Positions 37,668 to 46,493 of a stretch of DNA of 64,000 bases are shown piece after piece. The stretch covers positions 558,001-622,000 of the forward strand of contig LM997412.1 in the NCBI GenBank assembly GCA_000952975.1, written 5' to 3'. The first letter of the stretch is position 1; each line of letters starts with the position of its first letter. The translations under genes and the position numbers were made by a program. The stretch is from Peptoniphilus sp. ING2-D1G (GTDB taxonomy: Bacteria; Bacillota; Clostridia; Tissierellales; Peptoniphilaceae). Below the pieces are notes generated by a model that saw nothing but the letters and a program-made list of their open reading frames with translations, ran no database searches and was not told the origin of the DNA.

Positions 37668-38844
37668 AAATATTTTATTAGCGATTACAGGGGGTATAGC
37701 AGCTTATAAATCACCTGCTATAGCCAGCATATTAAGAAAAAAACAAGCCAATGTCAAAACCGTAATGACATCGGCGGCCTGTGAATTTATCACACCATTG
37801 ACTATGCAAACCATGACATCAAATGTGGTGCATGTAGATATGTTTAACCAATTGGTAGACATGGATGTGGAACATGTGGAGTTGGCAAAATGGGCAGATA
37901 TTATAGTTGTGGCTCCTGCAACGGCAAATACAATTGCTAAATTTGCAAATGGGATATGTGATAATCTGTTGACTACAGTTTTAATGGCGAGCAGATCCAA
38001 GGTTATAATGGCTCCGGCAATGAACACATATATGCTAAAGAACGCTGCAAATATACATAACATGGATATTCTCAAAAACAGAGGAGTTAAAATTTTAAAA
38101 ACTCAATCTGATCTTTTAGCGTGCAATGATGTCGGAGAAGGTAAAATGCTTGAACCGGAACAAATCGTCGAAGCCATTGAAAGTGAGCTTACAGAAAAAG
38201 ATTTATCAGGAAAGAGAATAGTTGTAACCGCAGGACCGACAATAGAGGCAATAGATCCGGTGAGATTTTTGTCAAATCACTCCAGCGGTAAAATGGGATA
38301 TGCTCTTTCAAAGAGAGCAAAATACAGGGGTGCTGAAGTAACCCTTATATCAGGACCTACGAGCATAGCACCGCCTAATGTAGATAATTTTATAAGAATC
38401 ACCAGTACCGAGGATATGTTTGAAGCGGTAAAGGATAACTTTGATGAATGCGACGTATTGATAAAAGCTGCGGCGCCGGCTGATTTCAGACCTAAAAACA
38501 TATCTGAAGAAAAGATAAAAAAAGAAAAAAATGCATTAAATACTATAGAATTGGAAGAAAATATAGATATAGCAAAATATTTTGGCTCAATTAAAAAAAA
38601 CCAAATAATAGTCGGATTTGCAGCTGAAAGCATAGACGAAATTGAACACGGAATTGAGAAATTAAAAAAGAAAAATTTCGACATGATAGTCATAAACAAT
38701 ATAAAGCAAGAGGGAGCCGGATTTAAAAGCGACACAAATATTGCAAGCATTATCGATAAAAATAAAAATATCGAAAAGCTGGAAAAAATGGATAAAGAAG
38801 AGCTTGCAAACATAATTTTAAATAAGGTTGTAAATTTATTTTAA
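37654..38844 (+). CDS. coaBC: bifunctional phosphopantothenoylcysteine decarboxylase/phosphopantothenate--cysteine ligase
   Basis: 396 residues. The CoaC flavoprotein half (1-175) has GGIAAYKSP, HVELAKWADIIVVAPATANTIAK and PAMNTYM. The CoaB half (about 185-396) has VVTAGPTIEAIDPVRFLSNHSSGKMG and KAAAPADFRPK with the ligase Lys. Two successive steps from phosphopantothenate to 4'-phosphopantetheine. The start lies inside the rpoZ end. An intrinsic terminator follows. Confidence 0.96.
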   Translation: MLRNKNILLAITGGIAAYKSPAIASILRKKQANVKTVMTSAACEFITPLTMQTMTSNVVHVDMFNQLVDMDVEHVELAKWADIIVVAPATANTIAKFANGICDNLLTTVLMASRSKVIMAPAMNTYMLKNAANIHNMDILKNRGVKILKTQSDLLACNDVGEGKMLEPEQIVEAIESELTEKDLSGKRIVVTAGPTIEAIDPVRFLSNHSSGKMGYALSKRAKYRGAEVTLISGPTSIAPPNVDNFIRITSTEDMFEAVKDNFDECDVLIKAAAPADFRPKNISEEKIKKEKNALNTIELEENIDIAKYFGSIKKNQIIVGFAAESIDEIEHGIEKLKKKNFDMIVINNIKQEGAGFKSDTNIASIIDKNKNIEKLEKMDKEELANIILNKVVNLF

Positions 38845-38867
38845 ACAAGATTTTTATCTTGTTTTTT
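38843..38867 (+). terminator. terminator after coaBC
   Basis: AAACAAGAT (38843-38851) with ATCTTGTTT (38856-38864), loop TTTT, then T-rich. The left arm overlaps the coaBC stop. AT-rich stem, so of moderate strength. Confidence 0.65.
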
Positions 38868-38930
38868 ATGTATTAATCACATTTTAGCACAATAAATAAA
38901 AACACGAAGTATTGTAATGCGGTGGATAAA

Positions 38931-41312
38931 ATGAAATATGCAAAGGTATTTATAGAAAACAGCATATCTAAAATAGGAAATTTATACACATATAAAGCGG
39001 AGGACTCCTTGGATTTAAAACTTGGAGTCCGTGTTGTTGTACCCTTCGGGAAGGGAAACAGACGTGAAATTGCTGTAGTTGTGGATATTATAGAGGATAT
39101 TGAAGATAAGAGTTATGAAATAAAAAACATAATTGAAATAATAGATTTTGAGCCTATAATTAACAAAGATTTAATTGAACTGGGATTTTGGATGTCTAAA
39201 AAATATTTAACCCAAATATCCAAGAGTTTTTCACCCATACTTCCACCGGGAGATATCAGAAAAATAAACAGAAAAATAAAAATCTTAAAGCAAGATTTGA
39301 GCATTGAAGAAGAGAAAATTTTAAAACCTGTTATAGAAAACAATTATTCTTTGGAAAATTTGCAAAAAGATGAAAACTTTAAATATAAAATCAGAGAATT
39401 GATAGAAAACAAAACCATCAAATTGGATTTTGAAATTCTGTCAATTGGTGGAGGAAAGTTTCAAAATTTTGTCAAAATAAAAGACGATTATATAAATACA
39501 ATTTCTAAAAATCAATTAAAATTATCCGATAAGCAATTAGCGGTAATGGAATATTTGTCGGATAAAAAAGAAGCCAAACTATCGGATATATTAAGAGAGT
39601 TGAAAATTTCTGATTCACCGATAAAAACACTTGAATCCAAAGGATTACTATCCATATATAAATCCCGCGTTGAAAGAAAAACCTATGATGCGGTTTATAA
39701 AAATAAATTTCATAATTTAAATATGGAACAACTTCAAATATATAATTCGATTATAAAGGATGATCCGAGTGTTTCTTTAATTCATGGACTCACAGGTTCC
39801 GGCAAGACGGAAATATACTTAAAACTTTCCAAAGAAATCACATCTAAGGGAGGTCAAGTTATAGTATTGCTTCCTGAAATAGGGCTTACTCCGCAAATGA
39901 TTGAGAGGTTTAAGGGAGTTTTTAGGGATAGAGTTGCAGTTATGCACTCCAAACTTTCCTTGGGAGAAAGATATGATTCTTGGCAAAGGATAAAAAACGG
40001 AGACGTGGATATTGTAATCGGAGCAAGATCGGCGGTATTTGCACCCTTTGAAAACTTAAAGATGATAATTGTAGATGAAGAGCACGACAGTTCCTATAGA
40101 TTTCACAATGCGTTAAGATATAATGCCATAGATGTTGCAATTAAGAGAATGGAAATTTTATCGGGTAAAGTAATTCTTGGATCTGCAACTCCTGATGTAT
40201 GTGATTATTATCTTGCAAAGAATAATAAATTTAAATTATATGAGCTGAAAAAGCGTGCGGTTGAAGGAGCAAAATTACCCAATATCAATATAGTGGATAT
40301 GCGAGATGAACTTGTAAAGGGCAATATGTCCATATTCAGCTCCTTACTGTCCCAACAAATTGATGAGAAACTCAAAAATAATGAGCAGATAATTCTTTTT
40401 TTAAACAGAAGGGGTTTTTCAAATTTTGTGGCTTGCAGATCCTGTGGTCATGTAATTAAGTGTGATAACTGTGATATATCCATGACTTATCACAGAGATA
40501 TGAACATATTGAGATGTCACTATTGCGGTAGCACAAAAAATCTTGTAACAATTTGCCCGCAATGTGGTAGCAAGTATATAAGACAATTTGGCATAGGAAC
40601 GCAAAGAGTGGAAGAAGAAGTAAAAAAAATCTTCGGAAATGCTCAAGTTCTTAGGATGGACAGGGACACAATGTCTCAAAAAAATTCCTACGATATAATA
40701 TACGAGAAGATGAAAAACCACGAGGTCGATATACTTGTAGGTACTCAAATGCTTGCAAAGGGATTGGATTTTGACAATGTTACTCTTGTTGGAGTAATAG
40801 CTGCGGACCTATCACTTTTCATATCCGATTATAGAGCTAATGAAACAACTTTTCAATTGTTAACCCAAGTTTCAGGAAGGTCCGGAAGGGGTAAAAAAGA
40901 GGGAGAGGTTGTAATTCAATCCTACAATCCTGAAAATTATGCTGTACTATTTGCTAAAAAATCTGATTATATAGGATTTTATAACAAAGAAATAGAATAC
41001 AGAAGGCTTTTTAAATATCCGCCCTTTGTTAAGATGGTAAATATTTATTTCATTTCCCAAAAGGACAAGTACTTGGACAATACAGCTCACAAATTTCTAA
41101 AGGATTTAGAAAATATTATTGAAAATATTTATATAGAACACACAAGGGTAATCAGTTTACCTAAAATCAAAAGGCAGCATAGAAATAAGCTTACTATTAA
41201 AGTAAAACCTGATGAATTGCAGATTTTAATGGATAAAATAAAAGAAGTTATGAAATTAAATGAAAAAATATTTGAAAAACATAAAATTTTTATTGATATA
41301 GAATTTATATAA
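38931..41312 (+). CDS. priA: primosomal replication restart helicase PriA
   Basis: 793 residues, superfamily 2 helicase that reloads the replisome at stalled forks. N-terminal DNA-binding domain (YAKVFIENSISKIGNLYTYKA), Walker A GLTGSGKTE at about 286-294, DEEHDSSYR at about 380, GSATPD, and the paired zinc cysteines CRSCGHVIKCDNC and CHYCGSTKNLVTICPQCG. The full 3' helicase lobe is present (GTQMLAKGLDFDNVTLVGV). ATG at 38931, with GGTGG 5 bases upstream, is preferred over the GTG at 38922. Confidence 0.96.
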   Translation: MKYAKVFIENSISKIGNLYTYKAEDSLDLKLGVRVVVPFGKGNRREIAVVVDIIEDIEDKSYEIKNIIEIIDFEPIINKDLIELGFWMSKKYLTQISKSFSPILPPGDIRKINRKIKILKQDLSIEEEKILKPVIENNYSLENLQKDENFKYKIRELIENKTIKLDFEILSIGGGKFQNFVKIKDDYINTISKNQLKLSDKQLAVMEYLSDKKEAKLSDILRELKISDSPIKTLESKGLLSIYKSRVERKTYDAVYKNKFHNLNMEQLQIYNSIIKDDPSVSLIHGLTGSGKTEIYLKLSKEITSKGGQVIVLLPEIGLTPQMIERFKGVFRDRVAVMHSKLSLGERYDSWQRIKNGDVDIVIGARSAVFAPFENLKMIIVDEEHDSSYRFHNALRYNAIDVAIKRMEILSGKVILGSATPDVCDYYLAKNNKFKLYELKKRAVEGAKLPNINIVDMRDELVKGNMSIFSSLLSQQIDEKLKNNEQIILFLNRRGFSNFVACRSCGHVIKCDNCDISMTYHRDMNILRCHYCGSTKNLVTICPQCGSKYIRQFGIGTQRVEEEVKKIFGNAQVLRMDRDTMSQKNSYDIIYEKMKNHEVDILVGTQMLAKGLDFDNVTLVGVIAADLSLFISDYRANETTFQLLTQVSGRSGRGKKEGEVVIQSYNPENYAVLFAKKSDYIGFYNKEIEYRRLFKYPPFVKMVNIYFISQKDKYLDNTAHKFLKDLENIIENIYIEHTRVISLPKIKRQHRNKLTIKVKPDELQILMDKIKEVMKLNEKIFEKHKIFIDIEFI

Positions 41313-41323
41313 AGGTGATGAGA

Positions 41324-41806
41324 TTGGCATTAAGAATGATCAGAACGGATGAGGATCCGATATTAAAAAAGAAATCCAGAATAGTGGAAAAATTTGATGA
41401 TAAACTTAAAATATTGATCGAAGATATGTATGAAACCATGGATAATGCACAAGGGGTAGGGCTTGCCGCCCCGCAAATAGGGGTTCTAAAAAGATTAATT
41501 GTAGTAGATGACAATGAAGAAACGAGATTAACATTGATCAATCCGGAAATAACTCACGCAGAGGGAGCTGAAATTGCCTATGAAGCTTGCCTTTCGGTAC
41601 CTGAAAGACAAGGAGAGGTTGAAAGAGCAACTCATATAACAGTAAATTATGTAGATGTAGACAATAATAAACAACAAATTGAAGCCAGAGATACATTGGC
41701 GAGGATACTACAACACGAAATAGATCATTTAAATGGAATTTTATATACAGACATTGCAAAAAGTGTATATGTAGTTACAGATAAAGAGAAAGAGGGAGAA
41801 AATTGA
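41324..41806 (+). CDS. def: peptide deformylase
   Basis: 160 residues. Removes the formyl group from new proteins. GVGLAAPQIG at 44-53, EACLS at 87-91 (usually EGCLS; metal Cys89 kept) and QHEIDH at 130-135 with both His ligands. AAAGGTG lies 6 bases before the TTG at 41324, which yields MALRMIRTDEDP, close to the family's usual MALRNIR start. The ATG at 41318 and GTG at 41315 abut or overlap that ribosome site. It overlaps fmt by 4 bases, with which it acts. Confidence 0.94.
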   Translation: MALRMIRTDEDPILKKKSRIVEKFDDKLKILIEDMYETMDNAQGVGLAAPQIGVLKRLIVVDDNEETRLTLINPEITHAEGAEIAYEACLSVPERQGEVERATHITVNYVDVDNNKQQIEARDTLARILQHEIDHLNGILYTDIAKSVYVVTDKEKEGEN

Positions 41807-42726
41807 AGATAGTATATATGTCTTCTTCAAAATTCGGTATAGTACCTCTTGAAAAATTAAGCGGAAAATATGAAATTGTTTCCGTGGTCACAGGAAAGGA
41901 CAAAGCTCGCGGAAGAGGAAAAAAATTAAAGCCGACAATTATAAAACAAAAAGCTGAAGAACTTGGATTAAAAATTTTTCAGCCTGATAATATAAATTCT
42001 GAAAGCTCTATCGAATATTTAAAATCTTTAAAAGCGGATTTATTCATCGTGGTTTCCTTCGGTGCACTATTGGGGAAAAAAGTTTTAGAGATTCCAAAAT
42101 ATTTTTGTTTGAATATACATCCATCTCTTCTTCCGAAGTTAAGAGGAGCAGCTCCTATAAACAGAGCTATATTTAACGGAGATTATAAGACCGGAGTATG
42201 TATAATGAAAATGGATGAAGGGCTTGACAGCGGAGATGTGGCTGCTATAAAAGAAGTGGATATACAAGAACGAAATGCGGACGAATTAACGGAATATTTG
42301 AGCAAAATAGGCGCAGATTTAATTGTACAAGTTGTAGAAAATTTAAAGGACGGGAAAATAGAATTTATTCCGCAATCAGATGATTATACTTATGCCGAGA
42401 AAATAGATAAAAGCGAAGGGAATATAGATTTTAAAACTCAAACATCTGAAGATATCCTCAGAATATTAAGAGCTATGCCTGCAAGATATGCTATATCCAC
42501 AACATATAAAGGGGAAAGATTTAAGATAACAAAAATAGAATTATTAGATGAAAAAACAGAAGCTAAACCGGGAGAAATTGTCGACAATAATAAAAAATTA
42601 AAAATAGCCACAATTAATGGATCTTTTTTAATACAAAGACTTCAATTTCCCGGAAAAAAAGAAATGGACACAAAGTCTTTTTTAGCAGGAAATAAATTAG
42701 AGTTGGGAGAAATTTTAGGAGGTTGA
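41803..42726 (+). CDS. fmt: methionyl-tRNA formyltransferase
   Basis: 307 residues. Formylates initiator Met-tRNA using 10-formyl-THF. NIHPSLLPKLRGAAPINRAI carries the catalytic Asn-His and the SLLP motif; MDEGLDSGDVA the catalytic Asp; the C-terminal tRNA-binding domain is present. It starts at a TTG that overlaps the def stop (TTGA). Translational coupling with def is likely. Confidence 0.96.
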   Translation: MKIVYMSSSKFGIVPLEKLSGKYEIVSVVTGKDKARGRGKKLKPTIIKQKAEELGLKIFQPDNINSESSIEYLKSLKADLFIVVSFGALLGKKVLEIPKYFCLNIHPSLLPKLRGAAPINRAIFNGDYKTGVCIMKMDEGLDSGDVAAIKEVDIQERNADELTEYLSKIGADLIVQVVENLKDGKIEFIPQSDDYTYAEKIDKSEGNIDFKTQTSEDILRILRAMPARYAISTTYKGERFKITKIELLDEKTEAKPGEIVDNNKKLKIATINGSFLIQRLQFPGKKEMDTKSFLAGNKLELGEILGG

Positions 42727-42727
42727 A

Positions 42728-43414
42728 ATGTACGGATATTACGGATATAATTTAGATTATTTCATATATGTGTTGCCTGCACTTTTGCTTGCTTTGTACG
42801 CTCAGTATAAAATAAGTTCGGCCTATGGGAAATACAGCAAAGTCGACTCCAAAACAGGAATAAACGGTGCAGAAGCCGCCAAAATAATCATGGACAGAAA
42901 CGGACTAAGAGATGTTGTCATAAAAATGATTCCGGGTAAACTTTCAGATAATTACAATCCGCAAACAAGAGAACTCAATCTATCAAAAGAAGTTTATCAA
43001 GGAACTTCCATTGCCTCTTTGGCAATAGCCGCCCATGAAGTTGGACACGCAATTCAGCACCAAACAGAATATAGACCTCTTGTACTTAGGTCACTATTGG
43101 TCCCGGCAGCAAGTATCGGCTCAAATTTGGCTATGTTTTTTATTTTAGCCGGACTATTTTTTTCAAACTTTTTTTTAAAAGTTGGGATAGCATTGTTTTC
43201 TTTAGCAGTATTATTTCAAATAATTACCTTACCTGTTGAATTCAATGCCAGCAGAAGAGCCCAAGAGCAGTTGGCTGTAGGAATTCTATCGGAAGATCAA
43301 CTGAAAGGGTCGAAGAAAGTATTATCTGCAGCAGCCTTGACTTATGTGGCATCGACATTAGTTGCAATTGGACAACTTTTAAGATTGTTGTCTTTATCAA
43401 GACGCAGAGATTGA
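42728..43414 (+). CDS. membrane zinc metallopeptidase (YugP-like)
   Basis: 228 residues. An N-terminal span (about 8-24), then AAHEVGHAIQH with the HExxH zinc motif, and three or four C-terminal hydrophobic segments (about 128-150, 152-172, 200-220). Matches the neutral zinc metallopeptidase (DUF2268-like/YugP) family of Firmicutes. Substrate unknown. The fmt stop is directly adjacent (the ATG begins 2 bases after it), and rsmB follows 3 bases on, so it lies firmly in the translation-gene operon, its usual place in clostridia. Confidence 0.9.
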   Translation: MYGYYGYNLDYFIYVLPALLLALYAQYKISSAYGKYSKVDSKTGINGAEAAKIIMDRNGLRDVVIKMIPGKLSDNYNPQTRELNLSKEVYQGTSIASLAIAAHEVGHAIQHQTEYRPLVLRSLLVPAASIGSNLAMFFILAGLFFSNFFLKVGIALFSLAVLFQIITLPVEFNASRRAQEQLAVGILSEDQLKGSKKVLSAAALTYVASTLVAIGQLLRLLSLSRRRD

Positions 43415-43417
43415 TAT

Positions 43418-44734
43418 ATGAAAAATTCCAGAAAATTGGCGCTCTTGATTTTAAATAGAGTTTTAAATGAGGGCGCTTTTTTAAATGAAGAGTTGAATAT
43501 CTTGAAAAATGAAGATATTTCAATAAAAGATAAAAATTTAATATCCAACCTGACCAAAGGAACCCTTAAAAACAAGTTACTTATAGACCACATAATCAAA
43601 AAATATTCAAAGATAAGAATTAAAAAAATTCACACCGTAATATTGATGATTTTAGAAATGGGTGCATACCAAATACTTTTTACTGACAGAGTACCGGATT
43701 ACTCATCTATAAATGAGTCGGTTAATTTAGCTAAAGAATTTGGAAACAGGGGTTCAGCGGGATTTGTAAATGCGCTTTTAAGAAACTTGTCTGCAAATAA
43801 AGAGGATATTTTGAAATTCGATTTTTATTTAAATGAGCTTAAAACAAAAAATATTGCAGAATATCTATCGGTAAAATATTCTCATCCATTATTTTTTGTA
43901 GAATCTCTTTTAAAAAAATACGATGTAAAGTTTGTAGAAGAGCTGCTAATATCAAACAACGAAGAAGCTCCCTTTGAGATAAGAGTCAATACTGATAAAA
44001 TAAGTGTAGATAATTTTGCAGAAAAACTTGGTAAATTAAATTATAAATGCGAAAAAACAAAAATATCAAAAAATGCTTTAAAAATAAAGAATCCCGATGG
44101 AATATTTGACACAAAATTTTATAGAGATGGGTATTTTTATGTTCAAGACGAAGGTTCTATTTTAGTTTCTGAAAATTCAAATATAAGAGAATGTAAAACT
44201 TTACTTGATCTATGTGCAGCTCCGGGGGGAAAGAGCATAAATTTATCCTTGTTGAGTAAATCTTCTGATATAATATCTTGTGATATTTCCAATTATAAAG
44301 TAAATTTAATAAGAGAAAACATACAGAGATTAGGATTGAAAAATATATTTCCTCGCAAAAACGATGCTACAAAACTCAATGATAAATTTGTAAATAAATT
44401 TGATTTTGTCTTGGTGGATGCTCCCTGTTCGGGGTTTGGACTCTATAGAAGAAAGCCTGAAATAAGGTATAATAGAGAATATAATGATATTAAATCCTTA
44501 CAAGAAATTCAAATTAAAATATTGGTAAATGCCTTGAATTATTTAAATGAAAAAGGAAATTTGACTTACTCGACATGCACATGGAGCGAAGAAGAAAACG
44601 AGCATGTAGTAAATAGCGTGATAGATTATGATAAATTTGAAATTATAAAAACCGATGGAGAAAATTTTAAAAGGTATTACCCAAGTAAAGACGGTACTGA
44701 CGGTTTTACAATTTGCAGAATAAAGAGGAAGTAG
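43418..44734 (+). CDS. rsmB: 16S rRNA (cytosine(967)-C(5))-methyltransferase
   Basis: 438 residues. An N-terminal NusB-like RNA-binding domain (ALLILNRVLNEGAFLNEEL...DRVPDYSSINESVNLAKEFG) is fused to a SAM methyltransferase with LCAAPGGKS, the DAPCSGFGLYRRKPEIRY catalytic cysteine and YSTCTWSEEENE second cysteine. Methylates C967 of 16S rRNA. Its AT-rich, Asn/Lys-rich sequence is typical of the run. It ends 2 bases before the rlmN start. Confidence 0.95.
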   Translation: MKNSRKLALLILNRVLNEGAFLNEELNILKNEDISIKDKNLISNLTKGTLKNKLLIDHIIKKYSKIRIKKIHTVILMILEMGAYQILFTDRVPDYSSINESVNLAKEFGNRGSAGFVNALLRNLSANKEDILKFDFYLNELKTKNIAEYLSVKYSHPLFFVESLLKKYDVKFVEELLISNNEEAPFEIRVNTDKISVDNFAEKLGKLNYKCEKTKISKNALKIKNPDGIFDTKFYRDGYFYVQDEGSILVSENSNIRECKTLLDLCAAPGGKSINLSLLSKSSDIISCDISNYKVNLIRENIQRLGLKNIFPRKNDATKLNDKFVNKFDFVLVDAPCSGFGLYRRKPEIRYNREYNDIKSLQEIQIKILVNALNYLNEKGNLTYSTCTWSEEENEHVVNSVIDYDKFEIIKTDGENFKRYYPSKDGTDGFTICRIKRK

Positions 44735-44736
44735 AA

Positions 44737-45801
44737 ATGCAATTAAATTCCTGCTATTTAGATGAACTGAAGGCTTTGGTTCAAAAATATGGGCATAAAA
44801 GCTTTAGAGGAAATCAGCTTTATACATTTTTCCACTCAAGTAAGAGAACTGACATTGAAAACTCAAATATCCCCAAAGATTTGACTGAAGAATTAATAAA
44901 AAATGAGAAAATAGCTCATGTGGAGATTCTAAAAGACTACAGTTCAAAAATAGATGAAACTAAAAAATTATTATATGTGCTCGACGATGAAAATATAATT
45001 GAAGGGTCGCTAATGAAGTATAAGTACGGGAACTCTCTTTGCATATCGACTCAGGTCGGTTGTAGAATGGGTTGCGTTTTTTGTGCATCTACGAAGGCGG
45101 GGCTTGTAAGGAATTTAACTGCTGCTGAGATGTTGTCACAAATTTATACCACCGAAAACAAATATTCCATTAAAGTATCAAATGTTATTTTAATGGGAAG
45201 TGGAGAGCCACTTGATAACTATGAAAATGTGGTGAGGTTTTTAAAAATAATTCACAGTGGAGAGGGAAAAAATTTAAGTTATAGGAACATAACCCTTTCA
45301 ACCTGTGGAGTTGCTGAAAATATATATAAATTTGCCGATGAAAAAATACCTGTAACCCTTGCCTTATCTCTCCATAATACTGATAACGAAAGTAGAAGCG
45401 AACTCATGCCTATAAACAGAAAATACAGCATTGAAGAAACACTTACTGCCTGTAAGTACTACACAGAAAAAACAAATACAAGACTTACAGTGGAATACAC
45501 CTTGATAAAAGGCGTAAATGACTTTGAAAAAAACCTTCAGGATCTAAAGAGATTACTGAAAGGTATAAACAGTCATGTGAATTTGATTCCATTAAATCCC
45601 ATAGAGGAATATGTTAAGGCAAGACCTAAAAATAATGAAATTGAACATTTCAGAAAAAAACTTGAAGACATAGGATTAAATGTTACAATTAGAAGAGAAC
45701 TGGGCGCTGATATAGATGCATCTTGTGGTCAGTTAAGACGAAGTTTTAAGGAGGGTAACAGTGATAAAATTCATAGCACTAACCAACAAGGGATTAGTTA
45801 G
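44737..45801 (+). CDS. rlmN: dual-specificity 23S rRNA/tRNA adenine C2-methyltransferase RlmN
   Basis: 354 residues. A radical-SAM enzyme with Cys109-x3-Cys113-x2-Cys116 (CRMGCVFC) for the 4Fe-4S cluster and the second catalytic cysteine near 330 (DASCGQLRR). GSGEPLDNYENV and SLHNTDNESRSELMPINRKYS are family landmarks. Methylates A2503 of 23S rRNA and A37 of some tRNAs. ATG at 44737 with AGAGGAAG upstream; an earlier in-frame TTG (44713) overlaps rsmB. The 3' end overlaps the phosphatase gene by 41 bases. Confidence 0.95.
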   Translation: MQLNSCYLDELKALVQKYGHKSFRGNQLYTFFHSSKRTDIENSNIPKDLTEELIKNEKIAHVEILKDYSSKIDETKKLLYVLDDENIIEGSLMKYKYGNSLCISTQVGCRMGCVFCASTKAGLVRNLTAAEMLSQIYTTENKYSIKVSNVILMGSGEPLDNYENVVRFLKIIHSGEGKNLSYRNITLSTCGVAENIYKFADEKIPVTLALSLHNTDNESRSELMPINRKYSIEETLTACKYYTEKTNTRLTVEYTLIKGVNDFEKNLQDLKRLLKGINSHVNLIPLNPIEEYVKARPKNNEIEHFRKKLEDIGLNVTIRRELGADIDASCGQLRRSFKEGNSDKIHSTNQQGIS

Positions 45802-46483
45802 AGAAAACAACGAAGACTCCTTTATTGTCGACGAAGAAAATCTTAAATTCTTTATGATTGCTGATGGAATGGGAGGACACAAAGCCGGTGAAATCGCAAG
45901 CCAAAAGGCAGTATCAATTTTAAAAGAAGATTTAATAAATGCGGAAATAAATACAGAAGAAGACTTAGTGTCTACTTTGATCAATTCTATAAAAGAAGCC
46001 AATAGGGAAATATTAAATCTTTCTAAAGAAAATCTAAAGTACAGAGGAATGGGCACAACGCTTTCACTTATATACATATTTGAAGATAATGTCTTTTATA
46101 TAAATGTTGGCGATAGTAGAATTTATGAAATAAACGATGAAGATATTCAACAAATTACACAAGATGATTCCTTTGTAAATTATTTGCTTGAAATAGGAGA
46201 AATAAGCAAAGACGAAGCTGAATCTCATCCTAAAAAAAATGTATTGACAAAGGCCTTAGGCACATCGGAAAATTTAGACATCGAAGTCAATAAAATATAC
46301 TTCAACAAAGAGAATAAATATCTAATATGTTCTGACGGACTTAGCAACATGGTTCCAAAGGAAAGGTTGTTCTCAATAGTTAATGAGGAAAAAGCTGAAG
46401 AAATTGGAGAAAAACTCATTAGCGAAGCACTTGATAATGGTGGAATGGATAATATTACGTTGATTTTAATATATAGTAAGTAG
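45761..46483 (+). CDS. stp: PP2C-type serine/threonine phosphatase
   Basis: 240 residues. Reverses PASTA-kinase phosphorylation. NKGLVRENNEDSF (the metal Asp), ADGMGGHKAGEIAS at 34-47, RGMGTTLSL, NVGDSRIY, TQDDSFVN and DGLSNMV are the standard PP2C motifs. Starts at a GTG (45761) behind AAGGAGGG inside the rlmN end. Next to prkC 10 bases on, the usual phosphatase-kinase pair. Confidence 0.95.
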   Translation: MIKFIALTNKGLVRENNEDSFIVDEENLKFFMIADGMGGHKAGEIASQKAVSILKEDLINAEINTEEDLVSTLINSIKEANREILNLSKENLKYRGMGTTLSLIYIFEDNVFYINVGDSRIYEINDEDIQQITQDDSFVNYLLEIGEISKDEAESHPKKNVLTKALGTSENLDIEVNKIYFNKENKYLICSDGLSNMVPKERLFSIVNEEKAEEIGEKLISEALDNGGMDNITLILIYSK

Positions 46484-46493
46484 GTGGAAAATT

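Noticed and set aside
38277..38813. 178-residue - strand frame opposite coaBC
   Set aside because: Serine/phenylalanine-rich, the mirror of Lys/Glu-rich coding on the other strand; no start signal.
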